From NCBI GenBank assembly GCA_038522375.1, contig JBCBKE010000054.1, positions 1 to 21,080 on the forward strand: DNA of 21,080 bases. Direction: 5' to 3'. The stretch comes from UBA5336 sp038522375 (GTDB taxonomy: Bacteria > Pseudomonadota > Alphaproteobacteria > Caulobacterales > Hyphomonadaceae). The position numbers and the translations under genes were made by a program. Below are positions 1-6,601 of this stretch, piece after piece. The stretch's first letter is position 1; the number at the start of each line of letters is the position of its first letter. Under the pieces are notes generated by a model, which saw nothing but the letters and a program-made list of their open reading frames with translations, did no database searches and was not told where the DNA came from.

Positions 1-164
1 ACGCACACGACCCACGTCGGGTGCGTTACGATATCGACATGAAGCGGGTCAAGCGGGGCAAGCTGGTCCTGGGCATCGCCGACGGGACGGTGATGGCCGA
101 TGACAAGATCGTCTATCGCGCCAAGGACATGAAAGTCGGCCTGTTCAATCCCGATCAGATGTAG
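1..164 (+). CDS. fabA: 3-hydroxydecanoyl-ACP dehydratase/isomerase, C-terminal end (partial)
   Basis: Only the last 53 codons lie in the window, read in the frame beginning at base 3 and ending with TAG at 162-164. The tail reads RYDIDMKRV, then LVLGIADGTV, then DMKVGLFN, which is the typical C-terminus of FabA. FabA dehydrates 3-hydroxyacyl-ACP and isomerises trans-2- to cis-3-decenoyl-ACP in the cytoplasm, so it starts unsaturated fatty-acid synthesis. The catalytic His and Asp lie upstream of the window and cannot be checked. No fabB or fabI follows; a tRNA on the opposite strand comes next, so fabA is the last gene of its transcription unit here. Confidence 0.93.
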   Translation, partial: AHDPRRVRYDIDMKRVKRGKLVLGIADGTVMADDKIVYRAKDMKVGLFNPDQM

Positions 165-205
165 GCCGTCCAAGGACAGACGCCGCCTGGCCTTCGCCCA
201 AACCG

Positions 206-290
206 TGGTGCCCCTGGCCCGACTCGAACGGGCACTCCCGAAGGAAACGGATTTTGAATCCGTCGCGTCTACCGGTTCCGCCACAGGGGC
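206..290 (-). tRNA. tRNA-Leu (anticodon CAA)
   Basis: On the minus strand the 5' acceptor strand GCCCCTG (starting at 290) pairs with CAGGGGC (216-210), followed by discriminator A and an encoded CCA at 208-206. The anticodon stem ends with the 7-nt loop TTCAAAA, giving anticodon CAA, which reads UUG leucine codons. The variable arm is long, as expected for a class II tRNA-Leu, and the T loop has the usual TTCGAGT. The total is 85 nt including CCA. It lies between fabA and the ExoD-family gene and is antisense to both. Confidence 0.97.
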
Positions 291-371
291 AGCACGGGCC
301 GGACATGCCACGGGCGGATCAGATCCGTCAATTGGCTCGACGCCGTTGAGATTCCCGGCTAGGGCGGAGCC

Positions 372-1061
372 ATGCTGAGAACTGCTGAAAATGCCCGGCC
401 CAAAAGCTTGCTCGACACGATCGAGACCATGGCCGACGAGGCATCGGCGGAGGGTTATTCCCTGTCTCAGATCATGGACCAGCTCGACGAGCGGGCCTTT
501 GGTGCCATGCTGTTTGTTCTCGCACTGCCGTGCTGCATCCCCTTCCTGTATGGTGTCCCGCAGATCGTCGCATTGCCGATGATCGCCATCGCCGCCCAGA
601 TGGCCATGGGCCGGCAAGAGCCTTGGTTGCCCGGCGCCCTTGCGCGCCGGATGGTGGACAAGGCTGGCCTGTCCAGCATGGCCCGCGGCGGCCGCAAATG
701 GTTCGGATGGGTCGAGGCGATTGCGAAACCCAGGCTCACCTTCCTTACGGGTGCCGGACCGGAGCGGGTCCTCGGCGTGTTGCTGTGCGTCTTCTGCGCC
801 TCGATCCTTGTGCCTTTGCCAATGACCAACACGATCCCCGGTTTTGCCGTGGCCCTGGTGGCCTTCGGCTTGCTGGAGCGAGACGGGTTGATGATTATCG
901 GGGGACTGGTCCTTGGCACGCTCTGGGTTGGGGCGCTGGTGACAGCGGTTCTGTGGTTGGTCGCGCAGGGCATGGAGTTGTCAGCCGAGAATGTCGAACT
1001 CTTCGTGAAAGGGTTGCTCGGCATGGATGACGAGACGGCCCAGGGGCCGTCAACACCCTGA
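372..1061 (+). CDS. ExoD family membrane protein
   Basis: This 229-residue protein matches the ExoD family, named after a rhizobial gene affecting exopolysaccharide production and alkali tolerance. The biochemical role of the family is not established. The N-terminal 45 residues are soluble, including SLSQIMDQLDERAFG. The hydrophobic ALPCCIPFLYGVPQ segment that marks the family follows, and then further membrane segments at roughly 130-150, 155-175 and 178-200. The start at ATG 372 follows GGCGGAG, a good ribosome site. The short C-terminal tail is acidic. It lies 57 bp upstream of the DsbB-family gene, so the two may be co-transcribed. Family confidence is high; function is inferred only by name. 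Confidence 0.88.
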   Translation: MLRTAENARPKSLLDTIETMADEASAEGYSLSQIMDQLDERAFGAMLFVLALPCCIPFLYGVPQIVALPMIAIAAQMAMGRQEPWLPGALARRMVDKAGLSSMARGGRKWFGWVEAIAKPRLTFLTGAGPERVLGVLLCVFCASILVPLPMTNTIPGFAVALVAFGLLERDGLMIIGGLVLGTLWVGALVTAVLWLVAQGMELSAENVELFVKGLLGMDDETAQGPSTP

Positions 1062-1117
1062 CCCCCCATAGATTGCCGCATCGACAAGTCCTGCCACGAT
1101 CGGGCAAGAGCGCAGTC

Positions 1118-1651
1118 ATGGCGCTTCTGGGACGTATGGTTGAAGGGTGGCGATGGCCCCTGCTGGCTTCGGGGATGTCGTTTGCAATCCTGTTGATCGC
1201 CCACGGTTTCGAGCGGTTTGCGAACCTTCCGCCCTGTAACCTTTGCCTGCGACAGCGGGAGGTCTATTGGGCCCTGATCAGCATGTCCCTGGTGGGCCTC
1301 TTCCTGTGGCGGGTTCGGCCCAATGTTCGGTTCCTTGGGGCGTTGAATGTCTTGATCGGCCTGGTATTCGTGACGGGGGCGATCGTGGCCGGCTTCCATG
1401 CCGGAGTCGAGTATGGATGGTGGCCGGCGCCGGAGGGATGCACCGCGCCCGACTCTGCCGCGATTGTGGCGGGCCAGGCGCTTGAAGGCGATCTTGAGCT
1501 TGATACCCCGGTCTTTGCCCCAGCGTGCACCGATGCGCCCTGGAGTTTCGGTTTGTCCATGGCCGGTTGGAACGTCGTCCTGTCGCTGGGGCTGGCCGCC
1601 GTCAGCTTTTTCGCCGCGCGGGTGACGATGCCTGCGGCGCTAACCGCTTAG
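1118..1651 (+). CDS. Disulfide bond formation protein B family (DsbB)
   Basis: This 177-residue four-helix inner-membrane protein oxidises a periplasmic DsbA-type thiol oxidase and passes electrons to quinone. Family hallmarks are visible: the first periplasmic pair C40 and C43 in PPCNLCLRQREVYW, and the second pair C108 (EGCTAP) and C137 (APACTDAPW), the latter in the large periplasmic loop. ATG 1118 was chosen because the protein then starts just before the first membrane helix. An in-frame TTG at 1073 would add 15 residues with no family counterpart. The gene converges on and overlaps the DUF3429 gene by 12 bp. No DsbA partner is encoded in the window. Confidence 0.9.
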   Translation: MALLGRMVEGWRWPLLASGMSFAILLIAHGFERFANLPPCNLCLRQREVYWALISMSLVGLFLWRVRPNVRFLGALNVLIGLVFVTGAIVAGFHAGVEYGWWPAPEGCTAPDSAAIVAGQALEGDLELDTPVFAPACTDAPWSFGLSMAGWNVVLSLGLAAVSFFAARVTMPAALTA

Positions 1652-2116
1652 GAAGGCCCACGCCACCAGTAGTGATCCTGCGGCACCGGCTGTCGCGATC
1701 ATTCGCAATCCATCGTACCACGCCGGAAGCGCTGCGCGTCCCAGCACGTCCCAGAGCCAATGGGCGACGAGGGCTGCGGCTAGGGCGAGGCAGAGCGTGG
1801 CGGTCGAAAATCCTGGATTGAGGACGGCCACTAAAAGGATCGGCCAACCGACTAAGGCGCCGACAACTGAGCCCGCCATCACCATAGCCCGTGGTGCCTG
1901 GGGGGTCCGGGTCATTTCAATGCCCCACCGCACACCGCCCAGGAAGCTGAGGATGGTGGCACCATAGGCGATCAGCACAAATGTTGCCTGCGCACGGCCG
2001 ATCGGATCGTCACCCGATGCCACAATCATGGCGGCGCTGCCCAGGAACGGGATCAGTCCAGACAGGGTCAGCGCCAGGGGGGCGAGGGGAATGGAGAAGG
2101 CGCCGGGTCTCAGCAT
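1640..2116 (-). CDS. DUF3429 family membrane protein
   Basis: This is a 158-residue, very hydrophobic protein with about five predicted membrane helices and short loops. It contains LSFLGGVRWGIEM in the middle and AHWLWDV / PAWYDGLRM near the C-terminal end, a pattern typical of DUF3429 proteins in Proteobacteria. No catalytic motif is evident and the family has no assigned function. The ATG at 2116-2114 begins MLRPGAF. Its last 12 bp overlap the end of the DsbB-family gene on the other strand. It diverges from the DUF2233 gene with about 80 bp between them, which must hold both promoters. Confidence 0.75.
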   Translation of the reverse strand: MLRPGAFSIPLAPLALTLSGLIPFLGSAAMIVASGDDPIGRAQATFVLIAYGATILSFLGGVRWGIEMTRTPQAPRAMVMAGSVVGALVGWPILLVAVLNPGFSTATLCLALAAALVAHWLWDVLGRAALPAWYDGLRMIATAGAAGSLLVAWAFLSG

Positions 2117-2197
2117 GCCTGATGAATTGGGGTATTCGCTGCAGAAGTGTAGCGTTCGCCCTTTTCCCGCCCATCAAAATCGCGACATTGCAGCGTG

Positions 2198-2950
2198 ATG
2201 TCATTTCGAACGTCTGTCATCGCTGCCCTGATCGGTTGCGCTTTCGGTTGTGACCGGGCGCCGGCCAGCCCGTGTGCGCCGCTGACCCATGGGGACATTC
2301 CCTATATCGTCTGCACTTTCGACGCCGCCGCTGATGATATTCGACTGTTCCTCAATGCCGATGATGGCGACCCCTATGCCCATTTCGAGCCGCTTGCCGA
2401 AGCGGTTGAAGAGGGAGGCGAACGGCTCGTCTTTGCCATGAATGCCGGAATGTACCTCCCCGACCGTCGCCCGGTCGGCCTGTTTGTCGAGGACAGCGAA
2501 ACCCGCGCGCCTCTCAACCTCGCCGATGGCGACAGCAATTTCACGTTGAAACCCAATGGCGTGTTCTGGACCGGAGGCAGCCAGGCAGGCGTCATCGAGA
2601 GCGAAGCCTATGCCATCGGCGATTTGCAGCCCTCCTTTGCGACGCAATCGGGGCCGCTGCTGGTAATCGACGGCGCATTGCACCCGGCCTTCAACGCCGA
2701 TGGTCCATCGCGATTTCGCCGGAATGGCGTCGGCGTGATGTCCGATGGCCGAACGGTTCACTTCGTGATTTCCGAGATTCCCGTGAATTTTCATACCTTT
2801 GCCAGTCTTTTCCGGGATCGTCTCGATACGCCCAACGCGCTTTACTTCGACGGACGCATATCGCTGATCTACGCGCCAAATCTCACGCGTCTCGAGCGGG
2901 GCCTCGCCATGGGTCCTATCGTCGGCGTGGTCGAACCCCGGGAGAACTAG
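2198..2950 (+). CDS. DUF2233 / phosphodiester glycosidase (NAGPA-like) family, probable lipoprotein
   Basis: The protein has about 250 residues and begins with a short hydrophobic signal. LIGC and AFGC motifs near residues 14-18 make a lipoprotein plausible, so it is probably exported. The body carries the family landmarks: FAMNAGMY, then PVGLFVED, LKPNGVFW, RNGVGVMSDG and NALYFDG. This fold was described in the mammalian uncovering enzyme that cleaves GlcNAc-phosphodiesters; bacterial members are thought to act on phosphodiester-linked sugars, but this substrate is unknown. Adjacent GTG (2195) and ATG (2198) codons are both possible starts; ATG is preferred. The ArsC-like gene starts at the base after its stop, indicating translational coupling. 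Confidence 0.82.
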   Translation: MSFRTSVIAALIGCAFGCDRAPASPCAPLTHGDIPYIVCTFDAAADDIRLFLNADDGDPYAHFEPLAEAVEEGGERLVFAMNAGMYLPDRRPVGLFVEDSETRAPLNLADGDSNFTLKPNGVFWTGGSQAGVIESEAYAIGDLQPSFATQSGPLLVIDGALHPAFNADGPSRFRRNGVGVMSDGRTVHFVISEIPVNFHTFASLFRDRLDTPNALYFDGRISLIYAPNLTRLERGLAMGPIVGVVEPREN

Positions 2951-3298
2951 ATGTCGGACCTTGTCCTGTACGGCCTGAAGACTTGCGACACGTGCAAGAA
3001 GGCGATGAAAGCGCTGGAGGCCGCTGGCACGCCTGCACGGCTCGTCGACATTCGTGCCGAAGCCGATCTCGCCGCGAAGGTGCCCCAATGGCTCGCAGCA
3101 GCGGGTGCGAAAACGCTGGTCAATACACGCTCCACGACCTGGCGGAGCCTGTCAGATGCGGAAAGGGCGAAGGCCGATGCGGGTGAGACCGAAACGCTAC
3201 TGATTGCGAACCCGACCCTGATCAAGCGTCCTGTCATTGAAAGCGGAACCGACGTGTTCGTGGGATGGACGACCGAAACCCAGTCCGCCTTGCTCTGA
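2951..3298 (+). CDS. ArsC/Spx family thioredoxin-fold protein (arsenate reductase-like)
   Basis: This 115-residue protein has an N-terminal thioredoxin-like strand and the motif LKTCDTCKKAM, with Cys12 as the likely active-site thiol and Cys15 behind it. LVDIR, LVNTRSTTWR and LIKRPVI follow at the spacing seen in ArsC, YffB and Spx proteins. The ANPTLIKRPVI segment supports this fold. True glutaredoxin-linked arsenate reductases also need specific arginines. With no arsenic-resistance genes nearby, the short YffB-like subgroup of unknown substrate is more likely than a detoxifying ArsC. The start ATG directly abuts the stop of the DUF2233 gene. Confidence 0.87.
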   Translation: MSDLVLYGLKTCDTCKKAMKALEAAGTPARLVDIRAEADLAAKVPQWLAAAGAKTLVNTRSTTWRSLSDAERAKADAGETETLLIANPTLIKRPVIESGTDVFVGWTTETQSALL

Positions 3299-3571
3299 CT
3301 TTTTTCGGGTCCCTAATTGCGGGGCCGGACGAACCGGGCGCCCCTCTGACGGTCGACGACGCCTTTCTCAATCATCATCCATCGCGCGATGCAGCGTTTG
3401 CCCGCGCCGCGGGTGGAATCCCATGCGCCTTATTGGCCGGTGCGGGCGCTTTGTTTGGCGGGGGCCGATGACGAGATGGCCGTCGCCGCCAATGACAAGG
3501 CGACCAATCTGACGGCGGGCCCGCGCACAAGGGCCTATCTCACGTTCCGGAAGGTGGCCCTTCTGGCTTGA
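3265..3571 (+). pseudogene. Small unrecognised gene broken by a frameshift at a run of five G
   Basis: Two reading frames join here. The first runs in frame with 3265 through APLTVDDAFLNHHPSRD and stops at a TGA just after ALFGGGR, near 3471. The second, in the +1-shifted frame, continues from about 3463 with ADDEMAVAANDKATNL and ends in RAYLTFRKVALLA at TGA 3569-3571. Dropping one G from the GGGGG run near 3460-3466 would fuse them into one protein of roughly 100 residues. Both halves have GC-rich third positions like neighbouring genes. The family is not recognised. The start is uncertain: ATG 3265 overlaps the arsC-like gene by 34 bp and has no clear ribosome site. A true pseudogene, a phase-variable tract or a sequencing error are all possible. 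Confidence 0.45.
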
Positions 3572-3574
3572 TCC

Positions 3575-4654
3575 TCAAAGCGATGGGATTGGTTCCATGG
3601 GCCGGTCTCCCTCCTCCGCCTTTCGGCCGAGCTTGCCATAGCCATGCTTTTTCAGCAGACCGCGAAACTGGTGATAGGTCAGCCCCAACAGGTCCGCGGC
3701 TTTGCCCTGGTGCTGGTCAACCGTTGCGAGGGCGGCATCGATCAGTTGCATTTCATAGGTCGCCACCGCCACATGGAAGTCATCGGGCACAAGGGCCGCT
3801 GGCGGCGGGGGGGTATTGGAGCGCTGCTCGTCCCGAGCTGGTGGCGCTGTTGCCGGTCTCGGTCGCCAAGGGGAATTGAAGGGATTCAGCGCTGTGGGGT
3901 CGAACCGCACCGGGTCTCCAGGTGCATCGAGGAGGGCCTTGTGGGTGAGCCGTTCGGCAAAGTTCCGCAATTCCCGCACATTGCCAGGCCAGCCATGGGC
4001 CTCAATCGCCGCGATGGCCGAGGGGGCGAAGCCGGGGAAATCTGTTCCCATCTCGACCGCCATCCGCCGCGCGAAGTGGTCCGCCAACAGGGAGGCGTCG
4101 CCCGACCGTGCCCTCAGGGGCGGAAGCGTGATCACATCAAACGCCAACCGGTCCAGCAGGTCCGCGCGAAAAGTCCCACTTTCCACCGCGGCCGGTAGAT
4201 CGACATTCGTGGCAGCGACCACCCGCACATTCGTGGTAAGGACCGTCTCCCCGCCTAGCCGCTGATATTCGCCATACTCGACGACCCGCAGCAGTTTTTC
4301 CTGTACGCGGCTGGACGCGGTCGCGATCTCGTCCAGAAACAGGGTGCCGCCATTGGCAAGTTCGAACCGGCCCGCCCGTCGCTCGGTCGCGCCCGTGAAC
4401 GCGCCCCGTTCGTGCCCGAATAACTCGGAATCGAGAAGCTCTTCCGACAAAGCGGCGCAGTTCACCTTGATGAACGGGCCTTCCCAGCGGCTGGAGAGGA
4501 AGTGCAGTCGCTCCCCGATCAACTCCTTGCCGGTCCCGCGCTCACCGATGAGGACCAGCGATCGTTCGAGTGGCGCTACGCGGCTGGCGTGTTCGAGAGC
4601 CTCCAGCCAGGCGGGACTTTCTCCGATCAGTTGGGGGGCGCGGGCGGTGATCAT
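3575..4654 (-). CDS. pspF: Phage shock protein operon activator PspF (sigma-54 enhancer-binding protein)
   Basis: This is a 359-residue AAA+ activator with no N-terminal receiver domain, the PspF architecture. Visible motifs are Walker A GERGTGKE (37-44), the sigma-54 contact loop GAFTGA (84-89), Walker B GGTLFLDE (102-109), the arginine-finger region FRADLLDRL (162-170) and GWPGNVRELRN (221-231). A C-terminal helix-turn-helix follows, with DQHQGKAADLLGLTYHQFRGLLKK split across its two helices. It remodels sigma-54 RNA polymerase at the psp promoter; in enterobacteria PspA binds and inhibits it. It is divergent from the psp operon. Two dyad sites lie immediately upstream of its start, where binding could also repress its own transcription. 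A proline-rich linker of about 40 residues precedes the HTH. Confidence 0.96.
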   Translation of the reverse strand: MITARAPQLIGESPAWLEALEHASRVAPLERSLVLIGERGTGKELIGERLHFLSSRWEGPFIKVNCAALSEELLDSELFGHERGAFTGATERRAGRFELANGGTLFLDEIATASSRVQEKLLRVVEYGEYQRLGGETVLTTNVRVVAATNVDLPAAVESGTFRADLLDRLAFDVITLPPLRARSGDASLLADHFARRMAVEMGTDFPGFAPSAIAAIEAHGWPGNVRELRNFAERLTHKALLDAPGDPVRFDPTALNPFNSPWRPRPATAPPARDEQRSNTPPPPAALVPDDFHVAVATYEMQLIDAALATVDQHQGKAADLLGLTYHQFRGLLKKHGYGKLGRKAEEGDRPMEPIPSL

Positions 4655-4655
4655 A

Positions 4656-4674
4656 TTTGGCTAAATACACCAAA
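4656..4674. promoter_or_regulatory. Candidate PspF binding site 1 (dyad)
   Basis: TTTGG at 4656-4660 and CCAAA at 4670-4674 form a 5-bp inverted repeat around a 9-bp AT-rich spacer. It lies 2 bp upstream of the pspF start codon and about 117-135 bp upstream of the -24 element. That is a reasonable position for an upstream activating sequence and for autorepression of pspF. It shares the TTGG/CCAA core with the second dyad at 4691-4704. The assignment rests on position and symmetry only. Confidence 0.4.
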
Positions 4675-4690
4675 ACAACTGGCAACGATA

Positions 4691-4704
4691 GCCAATGAAT
4701 TGGC
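4691..4704. promoter_or_regulatory. Candidate PspF binding site 2 (dyad)
   Basis: GCCAA-TGAA-TTGGC is a perfect 5-bp inverted repeat with a 4-bp spacer. Its outer half-site is part of TAGCCAA (4689-4695), which is the complement of TTGGCTA at 4657-4663, so the same half-site recurs across the region. It sits roughly 87-100 bp upstream of the -24 element, about where enterobacterial PspF activating sites lie. The PspF consensus in this lineage is not known to me, so this is a positional and symmetry argument. Confidence 0.45.
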
Positions 4705-4760
4705 AAAGAAGCCTGATGATTCCACAACCACTCCGCAGCGAGTCCTATAAAATTCATTAA

Positions 4761-4773
4761 TTACAATGCGTTA
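4761..4773 (+). promoter_or_regulatory. Candidate IHF site between enhancer and sigma-54 promoter
   Basis: TTACAATGCGTTA matches the IHF core consensus WATCAANNNNTTR at seven of nine specified positions. It lies in an unusually AT-rich stretch (about 4746-4783) between the dyads and the -24 box. IHF bending at this position is a known feature of psp promoters in E. coli. The match is imperfect, so AT-rich flanks and location carry much of the weight. Confidence 0.38.
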
Positions 4774-4790
4774 TAAAATTAATCTCGGTT

Positions 4791-4806
4791 TGGCACGGTC
4801 CTTGAA
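4791..4806 (+). promoter_or_regulatory. Sigma-54 (-24/-12) promoter of the psp operon
   Basis: TGGCAC (4791-4796) is a perfect -24 element. Five bases follow, then TTGAA (4802-4806) as the -12 element, where the consensus is TTGCA; the C at the key position is replaced by A. The spacing is canonical. Transcription would start near 4816, giving an untranslated leader of about 47 nt before the 49-aa ORF at 4863. A divergent pspF gene makes sigma-54 dependence very likely. Confidence 0.78.
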
Positions 4807-4862
4807 ACGTAAAGGGGGCTCGTGGCGGTAGGGGCCATGATCAAGAAGGAGAACACCTGAAG

Positions 4863-5012
4863 ATGGATGACCGCACATATTCCTCCCGCACCCGCCATGA
4901 CGCCGAGCATGGCACCGACGCCGGCCGTTTCGGCCGCTGGCTGTCGTCGCGCCCGGCCGAAAGCTGGATGTTCTTTGCCGCCGGCCTCGTGCTCGGCAGC
5001 TTCTTCCTCTGA
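4863..5012 (+). CDS. 49-residue tail-anchored-type membrane protein, first gene of the psp operon
   Basis: ATG 4863 to TGA 5010-5012 encodes 49 residues. The first 30 are polar and charged, rich in Arg, Asp and His (MDDRTYSSRTRHD at the start, GRFGRWLSSRP in the middle). They are followed by one hydrophobic segment, WMFFAAGLVLGSFFL, that runs to the very end. The layout suggests a cytoplasmic N-terminus and a C-terminal membrane anchor. AAGGAG at 4846-4851 is a strong ribosome site, 11 bases upstream. It is the first ORF after the sigma-54 promoter and lies 38 bp before pspA, so it should be induced with psp. I do not recognise the family. It is not E. coli PspD or PspG by sequence. A role in membrane sensing or PspA recruitment is inference from context. 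Confidence 0.72.
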   Translation: MDDRTYSSRTRHDAEHGTDAGRFGRWLSSRPAESWMFFAAGLVLGSFFL

Positions 5013-5050
5013 TCGCCCCCCGCACCAACACCAATAAGGAGACCTGACAA

Positions 5051-5740
5051 ATGGGTATGTTTTCCCGCCTCAGTGACATTATCAATTCGAACATCAACTC
5101 GATGCTCGACAAGGCCGAAGATCCGGAAAAGATCGCCCGTCTCATGATTCAGGAGATGGAAGATACGCTGGTTGAGGTTCGCACGGCTGCTGCCCGCGCC
5201 ATGGCGGACAAGAAAGAGATGCAGCGCGAGATGGCCCACTACGCCAGCCAGAAGGATGAGTGGGAAGCGAAGGCCGAGTTGGCCATCGACAAGGGTCGCG
5301 AAGACCTCGCCCGTGGCGCCCTGGCCGCGAAGCAGAAAGCCGAAGCCGAGATCGACCGCCGGAAACAGGCGATGGACCTGGCCGAGGAAGCGTTTGAAAA
5401 ACGACAAAACGATCTTGCCAAGCTCCAGGAGAAACTCGGTGAGGCCAAGGCCAAGCATCGGGCCCTGATGATGCGCCGCGACGCGGCCGAGCAGCGGATC
5501 CGCGTTCGCAGCCAGGTTTATGATGGCCGTGTGGACGATGCCCTGGCGCGCTATGCCAATGTCGAGCGGAAGGTCGACGAAATGGAAGCCTATGCCGACC
5601 AGATCAAAGGCGCTGAGCCGACGCTCGAAGCTGAATTCGCAGCACTGGAGCGCAATGATGCGGTAGAAGCTGAACTCGAAGCCCTGAAAGCCAAGCGCGG
5701 CAAGTCAGGCGGGTCAAAATCCACGAAAGAGGAGGGCTAG
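5051..5740 (+). CDS. pspA: Phage shock protein A (PspA/IM30 family)
   Basis: This 229-residue protein is almost entirely coiled coil, slightly longer than E. coli PspA. The N-terminus MGMFSRLSDIINSNINSMLD is the classic amphipathic membrane-binding helix, followed by AEDPEKIARLMIQEMEDTL, a family signature. PspA has two known jobs: binding and inhibiting PspF in the absence of stress, and forming ESCRT-III-like oligomers on damaged inner membrane to limit proton leak. AAGGAG at 5036-5041 is an excellent ribosome site. The C-terminus ends in a low-complexity Lys/Ser/Gly tail. Its TAG stop is separated from the next ORF only by GCC, in the same frame. Confidence 0.97.
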   Translation: MGMFSRLSDIINSNINSMLDKAEDPEKIARLMIQEMEDTLVEVRTAAARAMADKKEMQREMAHYASQKDEWEAKAELAIDKGREDLARGALAAKQKAEAEIDRRKQAMDLAEEAFEKRQNDLAKLQEKLGEAKAKHRALMMRRDAAEQRIRVRSQVYDGRVDDALARYANVERKVDEMEAYADQIKGAEPTLEAEFAALERNDAVEAELEALKAKRGKSGGSKSTKEEG

Positions 5741-5743
5741 GCC

Positions 5744-5863
5744 ATGCTAATGCCCCTTGCTGTCCTGATCACGATACTCGGTGTGCTCACCGCGCCCGGC
5801 CTGATCGCCCAGCACTTGGAGGCCCGCAATCAAACGGGCGCCGAGTCCCATGAGGATGCCTAG
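5744..5863 (+). CDS. 39-residue single-span membrane protein between pspA and pspB
   Basis: ATG 5744 to TAG 5861-5863 encodes 39 residues. A hydrophobic segment (LAVLITILGVLTAPGLIA) fills the first half, and the short polar tail ends SHEDA. AGGAGGG at the end of pspA serves as its ribosome site. It follows pspA and precedes pspB with the identical junction TAG-GCC-ATG on each side, so translation is probably coupled through all three genes. I do not recognise the family. The good ribosome site, membrane segment, tight spacing and GC-rich third positions argue that it is real. It may interact with PspB/PspC in the membrane, which is inference from position. Confidence 0.68.
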   Translation: MLMPLAVLITILGVLTAPGLIAQHLEARNQTGAESHEDA

Positions 5864-5866
5864 GCC

Positions 5867-6127
5867 ATGGACATTGAACTGCTTATCCCCCTGGTCGCGA
5901 TCCTCGCGCTGTTCGTGATCCTGCCAGGGATGGTCTTTCATTACATCACGCTTTGGCGGAAGCAGAGATCGCTTATGCCCGATGATGAGCGGATGCTGGA
6001 AGACCTGTGGCGCTCGGCCAAGCGGATGGAACGCCGGATCGAGACGCTGGAAGCGCTCATTGATGGCGACGCAACCGAACGCAGGCCAAAACCCGAAACC
6101 ACAGACCCAAGGAGATTTGACCAATGA
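5867..6127 (+). CDS. pspB: Phage shock protein B (PspB)
   Basis: This 86-residue protein matches PspB. It has an N-terminal membrane segment (LLIPLVAILALFVILPGMVF, residues 5-24), then HYITLWRKQR and a charged helix LEDLWRSAKRMERRIETLEAL, a short coiled coil. PspB and PspC form the inner-membrane sensor that releases PspF from PspA under membrane stress. The gene begins after TAG-GCC from the 39-residue ORF and overlaps pspC by ATGA at 6124-6127. The last 15 residues are a hydrophilic tail that looks lineage-specific. Confidence 0.94.
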   Translation: MDIELLIPLVAILALFVILPGMVFHYITLWRKQRSLMPDDERMLEDLWRSAKRMERRIETLEALIDGDATERRPKPETTDPRRFDQ

Positions 6128-6537
6128 GCCGCGACTTCAACGCTTCACCCAACCCGACCCGTTTCAAGCGGTCGCGAACGGACCGCGTCGTGGCGGGCAT
6201 TTGTGGCGGGCTTGCCGAACGTTTTGGATGGGAGCCGTTAATCGTCCGCTTGCTGGCGGTCGTCGGGTTCTTCTTCATGTTCGGCCCGCTGATCATCATT
6301 GCCTACATCGTGGTGTGGATGATCACGCCGTCCCGAACCCGGGCCGACTATGCAAGGCCCGGCGATGAGGAGGAGGCCGCTTTCTGGAGGGGGGTTTCAG
6401 ACAGCCCCCGGGCGACATTCGGCAACCTCAAATACAGTTTCATGGACCTTGAAGAACGGCTCCGCCGCCTGGAGCGGGATGTCACATCTGATGAATGGCG
6501 TCTTCGGAAAGAGTTCAAGGACCTCGAGAAGAACTGA
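6124..6537 (+). CDS. pspC: Phage shock protein C (PspC)
   Basis: This 137-residue protein has the PspC domain at about residues 10-70. RSRTDRVVAGICGGLAERFG and EPLIVRLLAVV are followed by the membrane span GFFFMFGPLIIIAYIVVWMI. The second half is a charged coiled coil (MDLEERLRRLERDVTSDEWR) ending in EFKDLEKN. PspC is the second half of the PspB/PspC membrane-stress sensor, and its C-terminal part contacts PspA in enterobacteria. The start codon overlaps the pspB stop as ATGA. The overlap and the shared promoter put it firmly in the psp operon. Confidence 0.96.
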   Translation: MSRDFNASPNPTRFKRSRTDRVVAGICGGLAERFGWEPLIVRLLAVVGFFFMFGPLIIIAYIVVWMITPSRTRADYARPGDEEEAAFWRGVSDSPRATFGNLKYSFMDLEERLRRLERDVTSDEWRLRKEFKDLEKN

Positions 6538-6601
6538 CACGGGACCAAGCCCGGCCCCATCGCAAAGCGGCGGGGGTCGGCAACCAGGAAGGATAGAGCC
6601 G

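Noticed and set aside
206..290. tRNA-Leu as an attachment site for an integrated element
   Set aside because: No integrase, no repeated 3' tRNA end and no change of composition is visible beside it.
315..327. CGGATC-A-GATCCG palindrome before the ExoD-family gene
   Set aside because: It is a short symmetric match with no second copy in the window and no known regulator consensus; it could be chance in GC-rich DNA.
467..1399. 310-codon open frame on the minus strand
   Set aside because: It is antisense to the ExoD- and DsbB-family genes, has the charged, Pro/Arg/His-rich composition of a shadow frame, and shows no family motif.
2201..3088. 295-codon open frame on the minus strand
   Set aside because: It runs antisense across the DUF2233 gene into the arsC-like gene, both with strong family motifs. 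It matches no family and would have to cross their junction.
3299..3306. Run of six T after the arsC-like stop as a terminator
   Set aside because: No stable hairpin directly precedes the T run, and the frameshifted gene appears to run through it.
4837..4860. Seven-codon leader ORF (MIKKENT) before the 49-aa psp ORF
   Set aside because: It is made of the ribosome-site sequence AAGAAGGAG of the next ORF and has no ribosome site of its own, so a chance start codon is the simplest reading.
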